Shown in pieces: positions 39,393 to 46,634 of a stretch of 46,634 bases of DNA (within the stretch, counting starts at the first letter, position 1; every line of letters starts with the position of its first letter). The stretch spans positions 1-46,634 of the forward strand of contig CALXUQ010000005.1 in assembly GCA_944391725.1 (NCBI GenBank). The letters are read 5' to 3'. This DNA comes from an uncultured Alphaproteobacteria bacterium. Its GTDB lineage: Bacteria; Pseudomonadota; Alphaproteobacteria; RF32; CAG-239. Position numbers and translations under genes: made by a program. The notes under the pieces are model-generated. The model was not told where the DNA came from. It saw only the letters and a program-made list of their open reading frames with translations, and did not search any database.

Positions 39393-39680
39393 ATGAGCCC
39401 AGTTTTGTTAACCGCATACACTGTTATAGTGTTTGCAACCGGCGTGCTATCATCTTTGATGTTTGTGCACAATAGCAAGTTAGTAAAGCTTTTGACCGGA
39501 TGTGCTTATTTTGGTTTTTATGGCGGAGCCTTTGTTTCTGCCTATTGGTACACTAAAACCAGCCTGACTGACTGGTTGATAGTTTTCGGATTGTCTTTTG
39601 TGATTGGAGTTGCGGTATATGCCGCCAACAAGCTGATAAGAGAGCTTCATTCCGGACACATATTAGATGGTTTTGAATAA
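39393..39680 (+). CDS. small unknown membrane protein
   Basis: 95 residues with about three TM segments. I start at the ATG at 39393 (MSPVLLTAY); the frame is open upstream, but that part is the terminator of the cold-shock gene. There is no Shine-Dalgarno site; the leader reads TATAATTAAAATATTATTG before the ATG, again of the orphan-gene type. The length and three-TM layout recall small Mrp antiporter subunits, but no such operon is present, so I make no assignment. Confidence 0.65.
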   Translation: MSPVLLTAYTVIVFATGVLSSLMFVHNSKLVKLLTGCAYFGFYGGAFVSAYWYTKTSLTDWLIVFGLSFVIGVAVYAANKLIRELHSGHILDGFE

Positions 39681-39694
39681 TTGTAATTTCAAAA

Positions 39695-39718
39695 AAAAGC
39701 CTCCCGAGGGAGGCTTTT
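39695..39718. terminator. bidirectional intrinsic terminator
   Basis: AAAAGCCTCC/GGAGGCTTTT with a 3-4-nt loop, between convergent genes (39393-39680 plus and fprA minus). Confidence 0.88.
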
Positions 39719-39725
39719 GTTGTAC

Positions 39726-40898
39726 CTAGTCAATCATGGTTTTGACGTGTTCTTTGAGACGTTCCACCACGTCAGATTTCGGAGTATATTTTTCCTCAAA
39801 CGGTGGAATGGTTTCCCAACCCAGTTCTTCATACACTTTCTGAATTTGGTTCACCACGCCTGGTTTCCAACCATATGAGCCAAAAGCAAAAGCTTTTTTG
39901 TTTTTGGGCTTAAGTCCTTTCATATAGGTTACAAAACCGGCTACCCGCGGAAAGATTTCGTTATTAAGGGTAGGGGTTCCGATAGCCACATATTTGGCAT
40001 CTAAGAAATCGGGAATAATCTCGGAGATGTGGGTATGAGTAAGGCAACGTTTCACCACCGGAATACCTGCATCTTGGAACACTTCCATCACTGCATTGGC
40101 CAAAGTTGCGGTTGCGCCCCACATGGTGTCATACACAATCACGGCTTTGCCTTTGTTTTGACCGCTGGCCCAGTAGTTATAGAGATTAACGATAGTTTCG
40201 ACCTCTTTTTTACCGCTCCAAATGCAACCATGCCCCGGAGCAATCATCTCAATATCGAGCCCGCCCAGTCCGTCAACGGCTTTTTCGGCCTGCATACCAT
40301 AGGGGAAGAGAATATTAGCATAATATTTCTTAGCTTCTTCGCACACCACATCAAGCGCCAAGTCCTTAACAAAGATGCTATCTGCGGCATAGTGTTGACC
40401 AAAACCGTCGTTAGAGAGCAGGAGCTTGTCTTCTTTGACGTAGGTGACCATTGAATCTGGCCAGTGCAGCATTGGTGTGGTCACAAAAGTAAGAGTGCGT
40501 TTGCCGATAGAAACGCTGTCGCCGCTTTTCACAATTTGAAATTTCCAGCCTTCGGTATCATAGTGTTCAGAAAGAGCCTTTTGTCCGGCGGCATTGGTCA
40601 AAATGGTTGCTTGGGGTGCGAGTTTCATAATCACCGGCATATTACCCGAGTGGTCCATTTCCACATGGTTAACCACAACATAGTCAATTTTTGAGAAATC
40701 GACCACAGATTTAACTCTGGCCACCATTTCATCAGAAAGATAATGTTTGGCGCCATCGACCAAAGTAATTTTCTCATCCATAATCAGATAAGAATTATAA
40801 GTTGAGCCGCGCGGGGTCAAATATCCGTGAAATTCTACCAGATTCCAGTCTTTGACACCGGTCCAATAAATATCCTTTTTAATTTCAATAGCTTTCAT
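39726..40898 (-). CDS. fprA: A-type flavoprotein / flavodiiron protein
   Basis: A 390-residue cytoplasmic enzyme. The start at 40898 follows AAGGAG. The N-terminal metallo-beta-lactamase-like half carries the diiron motif NHVEMDH (H78, E80, D82, H83), later HWPDS and PGHGCIW. The C-terminal half is a flavodoxin (VIYDTMWGATATLANAV, FGSYGWKPG). It reduces oxygen to water or NO to N2O with electrons from rubredoxin or a similar carrier. It is divergent from a PerR-like gene and rubrerythrin, so it belongs to an oxygen-defence cluster typical of anaerobes. Confidence 0.94.
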   Translation of the reverse strand: MKAIEIKKDIYWTGVKDWNLVEFHGYLTPRGSTYNSYLIMDEKITLVDGAKHYLSDEMVARVKSVVDFSKIDYVVVNHVEMDHSGNMPVIMKLAPQATILTNAAGQKALSEHYDTEGWKFQIVKSGDSVSIGKRTLTFVTTPMLHWPDSMVTYVKEDKLLLSNDGFGQHYAADSIFVKDLALDVVCEEAKKYYANILFPYGMQAEKAVDGLGGLDIEMIAPGHGCIWSGKKEVETIVNLYNYWASGQNKGKAVIVYDTMWGATATLANAVMEVFQDAGIPVVKRCLTHTHISEIIPDFLDAKYVAIGTPTLNNEIFPRVAGFVTYMKGLKPKNKKAFAFGSYGWKPGVVNQIQKVYEELGWETIPPFEEKYTPKSDVVERLKEHVKTMID

Positions 40899-40930
40899 AT
40901 TCATCTCCTTTATCAAAATATGTTGATATA

Positions 40931-40959
40931 TACATAATACGTAATAATGTAGTTGACAA
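40931..40959 (-). promoter_or_regulatory. promoter of fprA
   Basis: On the minus strand TTGTCA (40959-40954), 17-bp spacer, TATGTA (40936-40931). The plus strand reads TTGACA at 40953-40958, so the -35 elements of both divergent units may overlap here. Confidence 0.6.
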
Positions 40960-40985
40960 TCCCAAAAAATGATTATAAACAATAA

Positions 40986-41000
40986 TAGTAATCATTACTA
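40986..41000 (+). promoter_or_regulatory. PerR/Fur-type operator
   Basis: TAGTAATCATTACTA is a perfect 7-1-7 palindrome, the standard geometry of Fur-family boxes, ending 12 bases before the perR ATG. It suggests that PerR represses its own operon and perhaps the divergent fprA. Confidence 0.8.
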
Positions 41001-41012
41001 CTTTTGAAAAAA

Positions 41013-41393
41013 ATGAAATACTCAAAACAACGTGAACTGATATTAAAAACCTTGCAAGATAATCCCATCCACCCCACGGCCGATGAGATATATCAGCTAT
41101 TGCGTTGCGAACTACCGACCATCAGCTTGGGCACGGTTTATCGAAACTTAAACCAACTAAGCGAGAGCGGGGAGGTAATGAAAATCACCGGTCTTGATGG
41201 CTCTGTCCATTTTGACCACAATACCTATCAACATTATCATTTTATTTGCAATAAATGTAATAAGGTATACGATATACCCGCTGAGCTTGTTCCCAACATT
41301 ATGACAACTGTTGCCGAACAAACCAGAATGCACATCAGCGAATGTGAGCTGGTACTCAAAGGGCTGTGTCGCGATTGTCAAAAACTAAATTAA
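41013..41393 (+). CDS. Fur family regulator, PerR-like
   Basis: A 126-residue regulator. The start is ATG at 41013 (a TTG at 41004 is also in frame); there is no Shine-Dalgarno site. The winged helix [21 protein letters not shown] is the Fur recognition helix. The sensing site [17 protein letters not shown] matches PerR better than Fur, with the first zinc CxxC (CNKC) and the second CRDC near the end. It would sense peroxide by iron-catalysed oxidation of a His and derepress its targets. A Fur-type palindrome sits in its promoter, and rubrerythrin follows after 14 bases. Confidence 0.88.
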   Translation: MKYSKQRELILKTLQDNPIHPTADEIYQLLRCELPTISLGTVYRNLNQLSESGEVMKITGLDGSVHFDHNTYQHYHFICNKCNKVYDIPAELVPNIMTTVAEQTRMHISECELVLKGLCRDCQKLN

Positions 41394-41407
41394 CAATGGA
41401 GATAAAC

Positions 41408-41947
41408 ATGGAACTTAAAGGATCAAAAACCGAAAAAAATCTTATGGAAGCCTTTGCCGGCGAGTCTATGGCTCGTAACAAATATACCTACTATGCATCA
41501 AAGGCCAAAAAAGAAGGCTACAACATCATTGCCGACAAGTTTGAGCAAACTGCCAACAACGAGAAAGAGCACGCCAAAATTTGGTTTAAGCTCTTGCACG
41601 GTGGCGAAATTGCCGATACCATGGCCAACTTAAAAGATGCTGCTGCCGGTGAGAACTATGAGTGGACCGATATGTATGCCCGCATGGCTAAAGAAGCTCG
41701 CGAAGAAGGCTTTGAGAAGATTGCCTTTTTGTTTGAATCTGTTGGCAAAATTGAAAAAGGCCACGAAGAAAGATATCAGGCATTGCTCGATTCTTTGTGC
41801 GAAGGCAAAATTTTTGAACGCCCGACCAAAGTTATTTGGGAATGCGCTAACTGCGGTCACCGTGTAGAATCTCCGAAAGCTCCGGAAAAATGTCCGGTTT
41901 GCGATCACCCGCAAGCATACTTCTTTGAACTTCAAGAAACATTCTAA
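41408..41947 (+). CDS. rbr: rubrerythrin
   Basis: A 179-residue peroxidase. GGAGATAAAC precedes the ATG at 41408. The four-helix diiron part has [29 protein letters not shown] (ExxH) and IEKGHEERY. The C-terminal rubredoxin domain has CANCGH and CPVCDHP. It reduces hydrogen peroxide to water in anaerobes. It is in an operon with the PerR-like gene, across from fprA; these together remove peroxide and oxygen. Confidence 0.97.
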   Translation: MELKGSKTEKNLMEAFAGESMARNKYTYYASKAKKEGYNIIADKFEQTANNEKEHAKIWFKLLHGGEIADTMANLKDAAAGENYEWTDMYARMAKEAREEGFEKIAFLFESVGKIEKGHEERYQALLDSLCEGKIFERPTKVIWECANCGHRVESPKAPEKCPVCDHPQAYFFELQETF

Positions 41948-41966
41948 GTTTTTGAGAAATAGAAAA

Positions 41967-41994
41967 AAAAGCGGCTTATTAGGCCGCTTTTTTT
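41967..41994. terminator. bidirectional intrinsic terminator
   Basis: AAAAGCGGC and GCCGCTTTT arms with T and A tracts, between rbr and the convergent MATE gene. Confidence 0.88.
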
Positions 41995-42008
41995 GTTTGA
42001 TAAGCTGT

Positions 42009-43373
42009 CTAGTAAACACCTTGGCGCTTATCCCGACGAGTTAAGTATATAAAACGTCCGCCGTTTAGCATAAATGATGTCGCGCCGCCGATAGCCAATC
42101 CGATGACTAAGCCTTTCAACCCTAAGTTAAAGCCAAATCCCAAGATATAGCAGGCTGAAATGCGTACGCCTAAAAAGGCAATTGCTTGGAACATGGTCGG
42201 AATTTTGACATCTCCGCGCCCATTAAGCGGTCCCATGATTCCCAAAGGCAAGGTGTCAAATATAATTTCCAGCAGCAAATACATCACCAGTCCCGAAAGA
42301 ATATCAATAACTTGGGTATCTTTAGTAAATATGCCAAAAATTGATGTGTGGAAATGATAGATGATCACGCACAAGATTAATACGGCACCGCTCATAATAA
42401 TTGCACCGGCTTTAGCCGAGCGCAAAATCTCTTTGGCATTTCTCCGCCCAAAAGCATTAGCCGACACAATAGAAATGGCTTGCGAAAGCGAAAAACACAC
42501 CATAAACGTAATCATGCTGAGGTTAGTGAAGATAACAAATGCCGCCATCATTTCTTCACCCAGCCAACCCGCAAAGTTGCTGACAATAGAGTAGGAGCCG
42601 TTGGTCGCCACCGTCGTAATTGCCACCCCATAGCCGATTTGTCGGGTTGTTTTGCTATCCGACCACCAGGTTTTATATTTGCGGTCCAACCCAAAGCGTT
42701 TGTTGAGTTTGGGATTTTTTTCCATTTTATGAATATAAATGAGGATGTACACCACCAAGAAGATTCGCACAATCAGGGTTGAAGTTGCCGAACCTCTGGC
42801 GCCAAGCTCCGGAAAACCCAGCAATCCATAAACCAGCACCGGATTAATCATAATGTTAACAAGGTTAGCCGCCACCACACCATACATGGCAATATGCGGT
42901 CGACGAATAGATTGCAAGAAAAAGCTCGAATTAACAAAAATCAGCACAAACGGAATAGACACAGAAAAAATCAGCAAAATTTCTCCGCTATGTTCGACCA
43001 TATCCTCATTTTGCCCAAGCAGACGCAAAAGTGTTTTGCCGTTAATTCCGATAAGGGTGAATATGATGGAAAGAAAAACCAAATAACTTTTGCCCTCGTT
43101 ATAAATTTTGCCGCAAGAAGCAAATTTGTGGGCGCCGAATTTTTGCGAAGATTTAATCAGTACTCCCTGCAGCAATCCAATGGGAATGGTAAACAGCACC
43201 GAAAAAATAGCATTAGCCAAACCGATATAAGCCAGTTGATCGGTATTGTAATGCCCCACGATGATGGTGTCGATAATCCCCATAATTCCCATTGCCACAA
43301 AAGAGGTGGTAATCGGTAAGGATAGTTTAAGAATTTCAACGGTTTTTTGTTTTAATTTGGTTGAAAAAATCAT
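42009..43373 (-). CDS. MATE family efflux transporter
   Basis: A ~454-residue inner-membrane protein with 12 TM segments. I prefer the ATG at 43373 (MIFSTKL); the frame is open to 43400, and neither start has a Shine-Dalgarno site. Features of the family: LSLPITTSFVAMGIMGIIDTIIVGHY at the start, and LPLGIMGPLNGRGDVKIPTMFQAIAFLGVRI in the second half. MATE pumps export drugs or metabolites with sodium or proton drive. No neighbouring gene suggests a substrate. Confidence 0.92.
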   Translation of the reverse strand: MIFSTKLKQKTVEILKLSLPITTSFVAMGIMGIIDTIIVGHYNTDQLAYIGLANAIFSVLFTIPIGLLQGVLIKSSQKFGAHKFASCGKIYNEGKSYLVFLSIIFTLIGINGKTLLRLLGQNEDMVEHSGEILLIFSVSIPFVLIFVNSSFFLQSIRRPHIAMYGVVAANLVNIMINPVLVYGLLGFPELGARGSATSTLIVRIFLVVYILIYIHKMEKNPKLNKRFGLDRKYKTWWSDSKTTRQIGYGVAITTVATNGSYSIVSNFAGWLGEEMMAAFVIFTNLSMITFMVCFSLSQAISIVSANAFGRRNAKEILRSAKAGAIIMSGAVLILCVIIYHFHTSIFGIFTKDTQVIDILSGLVMYLLLEIIFDTLPLGIMGPLNGRGDVKIPTMFQAIAFLGVRISACYILGFGFNLGLKGLVIGLAIGGATSFMLNGGRFIYLTRRDKRQGVY

Positions 43374-43583
43374 TTCAGTACATATTCCGCCAACAATCAA
43401 TCAATTTTGGCACTACTTTCAGACTTTTTTATATTTTTTTCAAGGCTTTTTTCCAAACTATCCCCCTAAAGCATCACAAAATTTCGGTTAATATTTAGTC
43501 AGGGACTTGACAGTAAAAACAAAAGTAGTATTCCTAATCCGGTTTAAAAAAAGATATAGAATTTAGAAATAGGTAAATAAGAA

Positions 43584-45332
43584 ATGTTAAAGAAGTATCT
43601 GCACAATCTGTTTAGTGCATATTTGCACAATTTTGCCCCCAAGTTGGTTGAGGTTTTGCAATCTGGTTACAATCTGGAATATTTCCGTCGCGATTGCGTT
43701 GCCGGTTTGACCGTTGCCGTCATTTCCATTCCTTTGGCCATGGCTTTGGCAATTGCCTCTGGTGTGAGCCCGGCGCAAGGTTTATATACGGCAATTGTGG
43801 CCGGATTTTTCATTGCTTTGCTAGGCGGCAGCCGTTATCAAATCGGCGGTCCGACCGGAGCCTTTGTGGTCGTAATTTTTAGCGTAATTCAAACTCATGG
43901 CTACCCTGGCTTGGTTGTGGTAATGGTCTTGGCCGGACTGATTTTGATTTTGGCCGGTTTACTGCGTTTGGGAACCTACATTAAATATATTCCATATCCG
44001 GTCGTAATTGGTTTTACTGCCGGTATCGGATTGTTGCTGATATCTACCCAAATCAAAGATTTATTAGGCTTAAAGATAGATTCTGTACCCACGGATTTTT
44101 TGCAGAAGTGGAAAGTGTATTTAACTAATCTTGACAAGTTCACCGCCTTTTCGGTTTTGGTTTCGGTGTTTTCTTTTGCGGCAATTTTCTTGGTCAAATG
44201 GAAAAAGCCCAAATATCCGGCTTATCTGATAAGCGTAGTCGGAGCAACCGTGCTGGTGGCCGTATTTATGCTCTTTGGTGTAGAGATAGATACCATCGGC
44301 AACAAGTTTGGCGGTGTTCCGCATTTCTTGCCCAAACCCGAAATCCCGAGTTTTGATATTCACTTGGCTTTGGCGGTTTTGCCGAGTGCTTTGACCATTG
44401 CCTTTTTGGCCGGAGTTGAATCGCTCTTGAGTGCCACGGTTGTCGATGGTATGAGCGGTGATAACCACAATTCCAACGCCGAGCTGATTGGGGAAGGGGT
44501 GGCAAACATTGCTTCCGCCATGTTTATGGGCGTTCCGGCTACCGGCGCCATTGCCCGTACGGCCACCAACTTCAAAGCCAATGCCTATTCTCCGCTGGCC
44601 GGCATTATGCAAAGCGTATTTTTAATTTTGTTTATGCTGTTGCTATCTCCCGCCGCCAAATACATTCCGTTGGCTTGCCTTTCGGTAGTGCTGTTAATTA
44701 TCGGTTGGAATATGCTCAACTTAGAAAAGATGTACAAATTGATAAAAGGACCGCGTGGTGACCGTTATACTTTGCTCGCTACACTGTTGCTTACGGTTTT
44801 GGTCGATTTGAATACGGCTATTAGTGTAGGTTTCATTATGGCCAGCGTTATCTTTATGCACCGCATGAGCAAAGAAATCGAAATCGCCAACGACGATACG
44901 GTTTTAGACGACCGTGGCGGCGGACGCGACTTGACGCAAGTTTTGCACGAACAAGGGGTCATGTCCTTAAGAATGTCCGGTCCGTTGTTTTTCGGCGGCG
45001 CCTCGCAGGTATCGAGCTTTTTGAAAAAAATTGATAAAAAGCCCAAGGTCCTGATTTTGCGTATGGGTTATGTTCCGGTGGTTGATGCCACGGGAGCCAA
45101 TATCATAACTGAGTTTGTCAAAAAGCTGAGTAAATATGATACCAAGATTATTTTCTCCAACCTAAAAACACAGCCCAGAAGAGTGTTGCATGAGGCCCTA
45201 AATCAGGATGGTATCACTCATACCAACATTTCAACGGCCAGCACTTTTGAAAATGCCTTGAAGATGGCGCGCCGTTACCTCAAAAAATTGGAGGATAATA
45301 ATTCGGAAAATTCGGTTGATTTAAACTCTTGA
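43584..45332 (+). CDS. SulP family anion transporter with STAS domain
   Basis: A 582-residue inner-membrane carrier. About 14 hydrophobic segments (residues ~35-430) carry the SulP signature (LAMALAIASGVSPAQGLYTAIVAGFFIALLGGSRYQIGGPTGAF). The C-terminal ~120 residues form a STAS domain (VMSLRMSGPLFFGGASQ, VLILRMGYVPVVDATGA). SulP proteins take up sulfate, bicarbonate or C4-dicarboxylates; the substrate cannot be read here. The start has a weak site (AGGTAAATAAGAA). The small membrane protein gene follows after 46 bases. Confidence 0.93.
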   Translation: MLKKYLHNLFSAYLHNFAPKLVEVLQSGYNLEYFRRDCVAGLTVAVISIPLAMALAIASGVSPAQGLYTAIVAGFFIALLGGSRYQIGGPTGAFVVVIFSVIQTHGYPGLVVVMVLAGLILILAGLLRLGTYIKYIPYPVVIGFTAGIGLLLISTQIKDLLGLKIDSVPTDFLQKWKVYLTNLDKFTAFSVLVSVFSFAAIFLVKWKKPKYPAYLISVVGATVLVAVFMLFGVEIDTIGNKFGGVPHFLPKPEIPSFDIHLALAVLPSALTIAFLAGVESLLSATVVDGMSGDNHNSNAELIGEGVANIASAMFMGVPATGAIARTATNFKANAYSPLAGIMQSVFLILFMLLLSPAAKYIPLACLSVVLLIIGWNMLNLEKMYKLIKGPRGDRYTLLATLLLTVLVDLNTAISVGFIMASVIFMHRMSKEIEIANDDTVLDDRGGGRDLTQVLHEQGVMSLRMSGPLFFGGASQVSSFLKKIDKKPKVLILRMGYVPVVDATGANIITEFVKKLSKYDTKIIFSNLKTQPRRVLHEALNQDGITHTNISTASTFENALKMARRYLKKLEDNNSENSVDLNS

Positions 45333-45378
45333 TATAATAAGATGATAAAAACTAATTTTAACCGAAAGGATTAAGAAA

Positions 45379-45918
45379 ATGAGTATAATTTTGGCTGTGG
45401 CACTAATGTTGGTCCTAAGTAGCAATGCTTGGGCCAATCCGGCTTGTGCGGTTTGTACCATTGCTGTTGGTGCTTCTTTGGAAATCGCTCGCACCTTGGG
45501 TGTTGATGATAGCATCGTTGGCGTATGGGCCGGAGCTCTGCTGGTGATGATTGGTTTTTGGACCATTCGCTGGTTTGAGAAGAAAAACTGGAACTTCAAA
45601 GGCCGCGATTTTTGGATAATCATCGTGAGTGTGTCCATGATTGGCTTTATGTATGTTAGCGAACTGACTTATTCTCCGGAGGCGATTCTGGTTTTCTACC
45701 TTGACCCGTTCTTGTTCAGCACCTTGCTGGGGGCTTTGGTGATGTACTATTCATCAGAGTTTTATCAGTGGATGAAGGCAAAAAACGGCGGCCATGCTCA
45801 TTTTCCGTTTGAAAAAGTTGTGGTTCCGGTAGTGGCACTCTTGTTGGTTAGTGTGTACTTAAATTATTTTCCGATTTGTGAACATGCGGCCACCGGTGCG
45901 GAATTATATAGCTTTTAG
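45379..45918 (+). CDS. unknown membrane protein with signal-like N-terminus and CxxC
   Basis: 179 residues. GAAAGGATTAAGAAA precedes the ATG. The first 19 residues look like a signal peptide (VLSSNAWA-NP), followed by ACAVCTIAVGASLEIARTLGVDDSIVGVWAGALL, with a CxxC at the periplasmic side, and about four more TMs. Proteins of this type are known as conserved hypotheticals; I know no function. The CAVC pair might bind metal or be redox-active. It stands downstream of the SulP gene and may share its transcript. Confidence 0.75.
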   Translation: MSIILAVALMLVLSSNAWANPACAVCTIAVGASLEIARTLGVDDSIVGVWAGALLVMIGFWTIRWFEKKNWNFKGRDFWIIIVSVSMIGFMYVSELTYSPEAILVFYLDPFLFSTLLGALVMYYSSEFYQWMKAKNGGHAHFPFEKVVVPVVALLLVSVYLNYFPICEHAATGAELYSF

Positions 45919-45932
45919 CATAAAAATTCTGA

Positions 45933-45961
45933 AAAATCCTCCGTTTAGGAGGATTTTTTTT
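45933..45961 (+). terminator. intrinsic terminator
   Basis: AAAATCCTCC, loop GTTTA-like, GGAGGATTTTTTTT. Confidence 0.93.
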
Positions 45962-45990
45962 GTGCGCAATTTAGGGAAATGTTATATGGA

Positions 45991-46044
45991 TGACAAAATT
46001 TTGTCAAAATAATGCTTGACCGGTTTGATTAAAAGTGCTAAAAA
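45991..46044 (+). promoter_or_regulatory. promoter of the gene at 46090 with a 16-bp palindrome
   Basis: TTGACC (46016-46021), 17-bp spacer, TAAAAA (46039-46044). TGACAAAATTTTGTCA (45991-46006), a perfect palindrome, lies nine bases before the -35 box, a typical activator site. Its half site GACAAAA also occurs in the inverted repeat near 18000. Confidence 0.65.
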
Positions 46045-46089
46045 GGCTGCAAATTCATATTATTTATTAACAATTAAAAATTTTTTCAT

Positions 46090-46482
46090 ATGTTTAAGAA
46101 AATTATTTTTCCGGCTTATCTGTCTGATATATTGGTTCGTTTTACACCCTCCAACCCCAAGCGGATACCCAAGGGTGTACAAAAAAGAGTCGATGCCGGT
46201 TGGCTCGATTCGTATTTGGTTCATTCTCTGCTGTCGGCCTATATGGTCGGCAAGGGTATAGAACCGATAGAACTAATGCAATTTGGCACGGTTACGCTTA
46301 GTGCAAAAAGCTGTGCCGAAGTAGCTTTAGACAGCCGCTTAGAGGAACAAACAGAGTATTACTGTTGGAAGGTATACTGCAAACAAGGCCGTGTATCTCT
46401 CAACGTATTATTGGTGCTGGGTGAGATAACCCTCGCCATGAATCAATTTAAGGCACCCACAGTGTCTCAAAAGAAACCATAG
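46090..46482 (+). CDS. unknown 130-residue protein
   Basis: A small soluble protein with a basic, Pro-rich front (FTPSNPKRIPKGVQKRVDAG). It shares no motif I know. The leader carries TATTAACAATTAAAAATTTT before the ATG, with no Shine-Dalgarno site. Together with its own promoter, upstream palindrome and terminator it fits the same single-gene pattern as the orphans at 1978, 18081 and 28139. Confidence 0.72.
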   Translation: MFKKIIFPAYLSDILVRFTPSNPKRIPKGVQKRVDAGWLDSYLVHSLLSAYMVGKGIEPIELMQFGTVTLSAKSCAEVALDSRLEEQTEYYCWKVYCKQGRVSLNVLLVLGEITLAMNQFKAPTVSQKKP

Positions 46483-46533
46483 TTTAACTCATTTATTGGA
46501 GGAAGCGCTCCATTGTGAAATTCAGTTGCTTCC

Positions 46534-46561
46534 AAACCCCGCAATTTTTTGCGGGGTTTTC
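46534..46561 (+). terminator. intrinsic terminator
   Basis: AAACCCCGCAA, 4-nt loop, TTGCGGGGTTT and a short T tract. Confidence 0.92.
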
Positions 46562-46573
46562 TTGTAACAAGAA

Positions 46574-46596
46574 AACTACCGGCTAGGCCGGTAGTT
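46574..46596 (-). terminator. probable terminator of a minus-strand gene beyond the window
   Basis: AACTACCGGC and GCCGGTAGTT form a perfect 10-bp stem with a 3-nt loop. On the minus strand TTTTCTTGTT follows, so a gene on that strand probably ends just past the right edge. Confidence 0.65.
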
Positions 46597-46634
46597 CCAA
46601 AGAGCTTACAGCTTTACAGATAAAAAACTCCTTT

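Noticed and set aside
39393..39680. Mrp antiporter subunit
   Set aside because: Similar only in size and number of TM segments; no other mrp gene is nearby and no motif supports it.

Overview
The window looks like the end of an assembled contig from a low-GC, host-associated alphaproteobacterium that lives with little oxygen. The lineage call rests on gene order. BamE, YceD (DUF177), L32 (rpmF), plsX, fabH, ihfA and a MerR regulator lie together as in alphaproteobacteria, and an RHH_4 ribbon-helix-helix protein is typical of that class. An A-type flavoprotein, a PerR-like regulator and rubrerythrin point to an anaerobe or microaerobe. Genus and habitat are inference. The first 34 bases are not biological: they are an Illumina TruSeq adapter joined to a truncated gyrA.

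Layout. 36-4572: gyrA 3' end, an orphan protein with an HExxH motif, a histidine phosphatase, a MIF-like tautomerase and two orphan genes. 4640-6795 (minus): arginine/agmatine antiporter and pyruvoyl-dependent arginine decarboxylase, very like chlamydial AaxC and AaxB, with a structured leader RNA upstream. 7034-11375: an RND efflux pump (adaptor and pump, no TolC). 11508-14572: the retropepsin-like / inactive transglutaminase-7TM / ATP-grasp triad. 14618-18452: azoreductase, cyclophilin, and an OprB-family porin that could be the AaxA partner. 18640-23448: envelope, ribosome and lipid genes. 23680-28936: a probable cysteine peptidase, tRNA-Pro(GGG), a DUF2157/GDYXXLXY pair and orphans. 28994-35234: small genes, Hsp20, three EF-hand proteins, an MTA/SAH deaminase and two unassigned structured RNA regions. 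35421-36944: a type 3 (archaeal/eukaryotic-type) prolyl-tRNA synthetase. 37201-46482: orphan membrane or secreted proteins, cold-shock protein, the peroxide/oxygen defence cluster (fprA, perR, rbr), MATE and SulP transporters.

How it works together. Arginine taken up through the antiporter would be decarboxylated to agmatine, which leaves by the same antiporter. This is an acid-resistance or arginine-depletion route, known in this form mainly from chlamydiae. Its expression appears to be controlled by RNA: a terminator-like hairpin with eight Us and an 8-nt element complementary to the aaxB ribosome binding site precede the gene, and another hairpin with a U tract separates aaxB from aaxC.

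A second theme is a set of about ten single genes, mostly of unknown function. Most have a sigma70-like promoter, many have their own terminator, and all have an A/T-rich leader without a Shine-Dalgarno sequence, in which TATTAA or a close variant sits about 17-25 nt before the ATG. Several promoters also carry inverted repeats built from ACAAAA/TTTTGT. Housekeeping genes beside them use ordinary AGGAG-type sites, so this may be a lineage-specific expression class.
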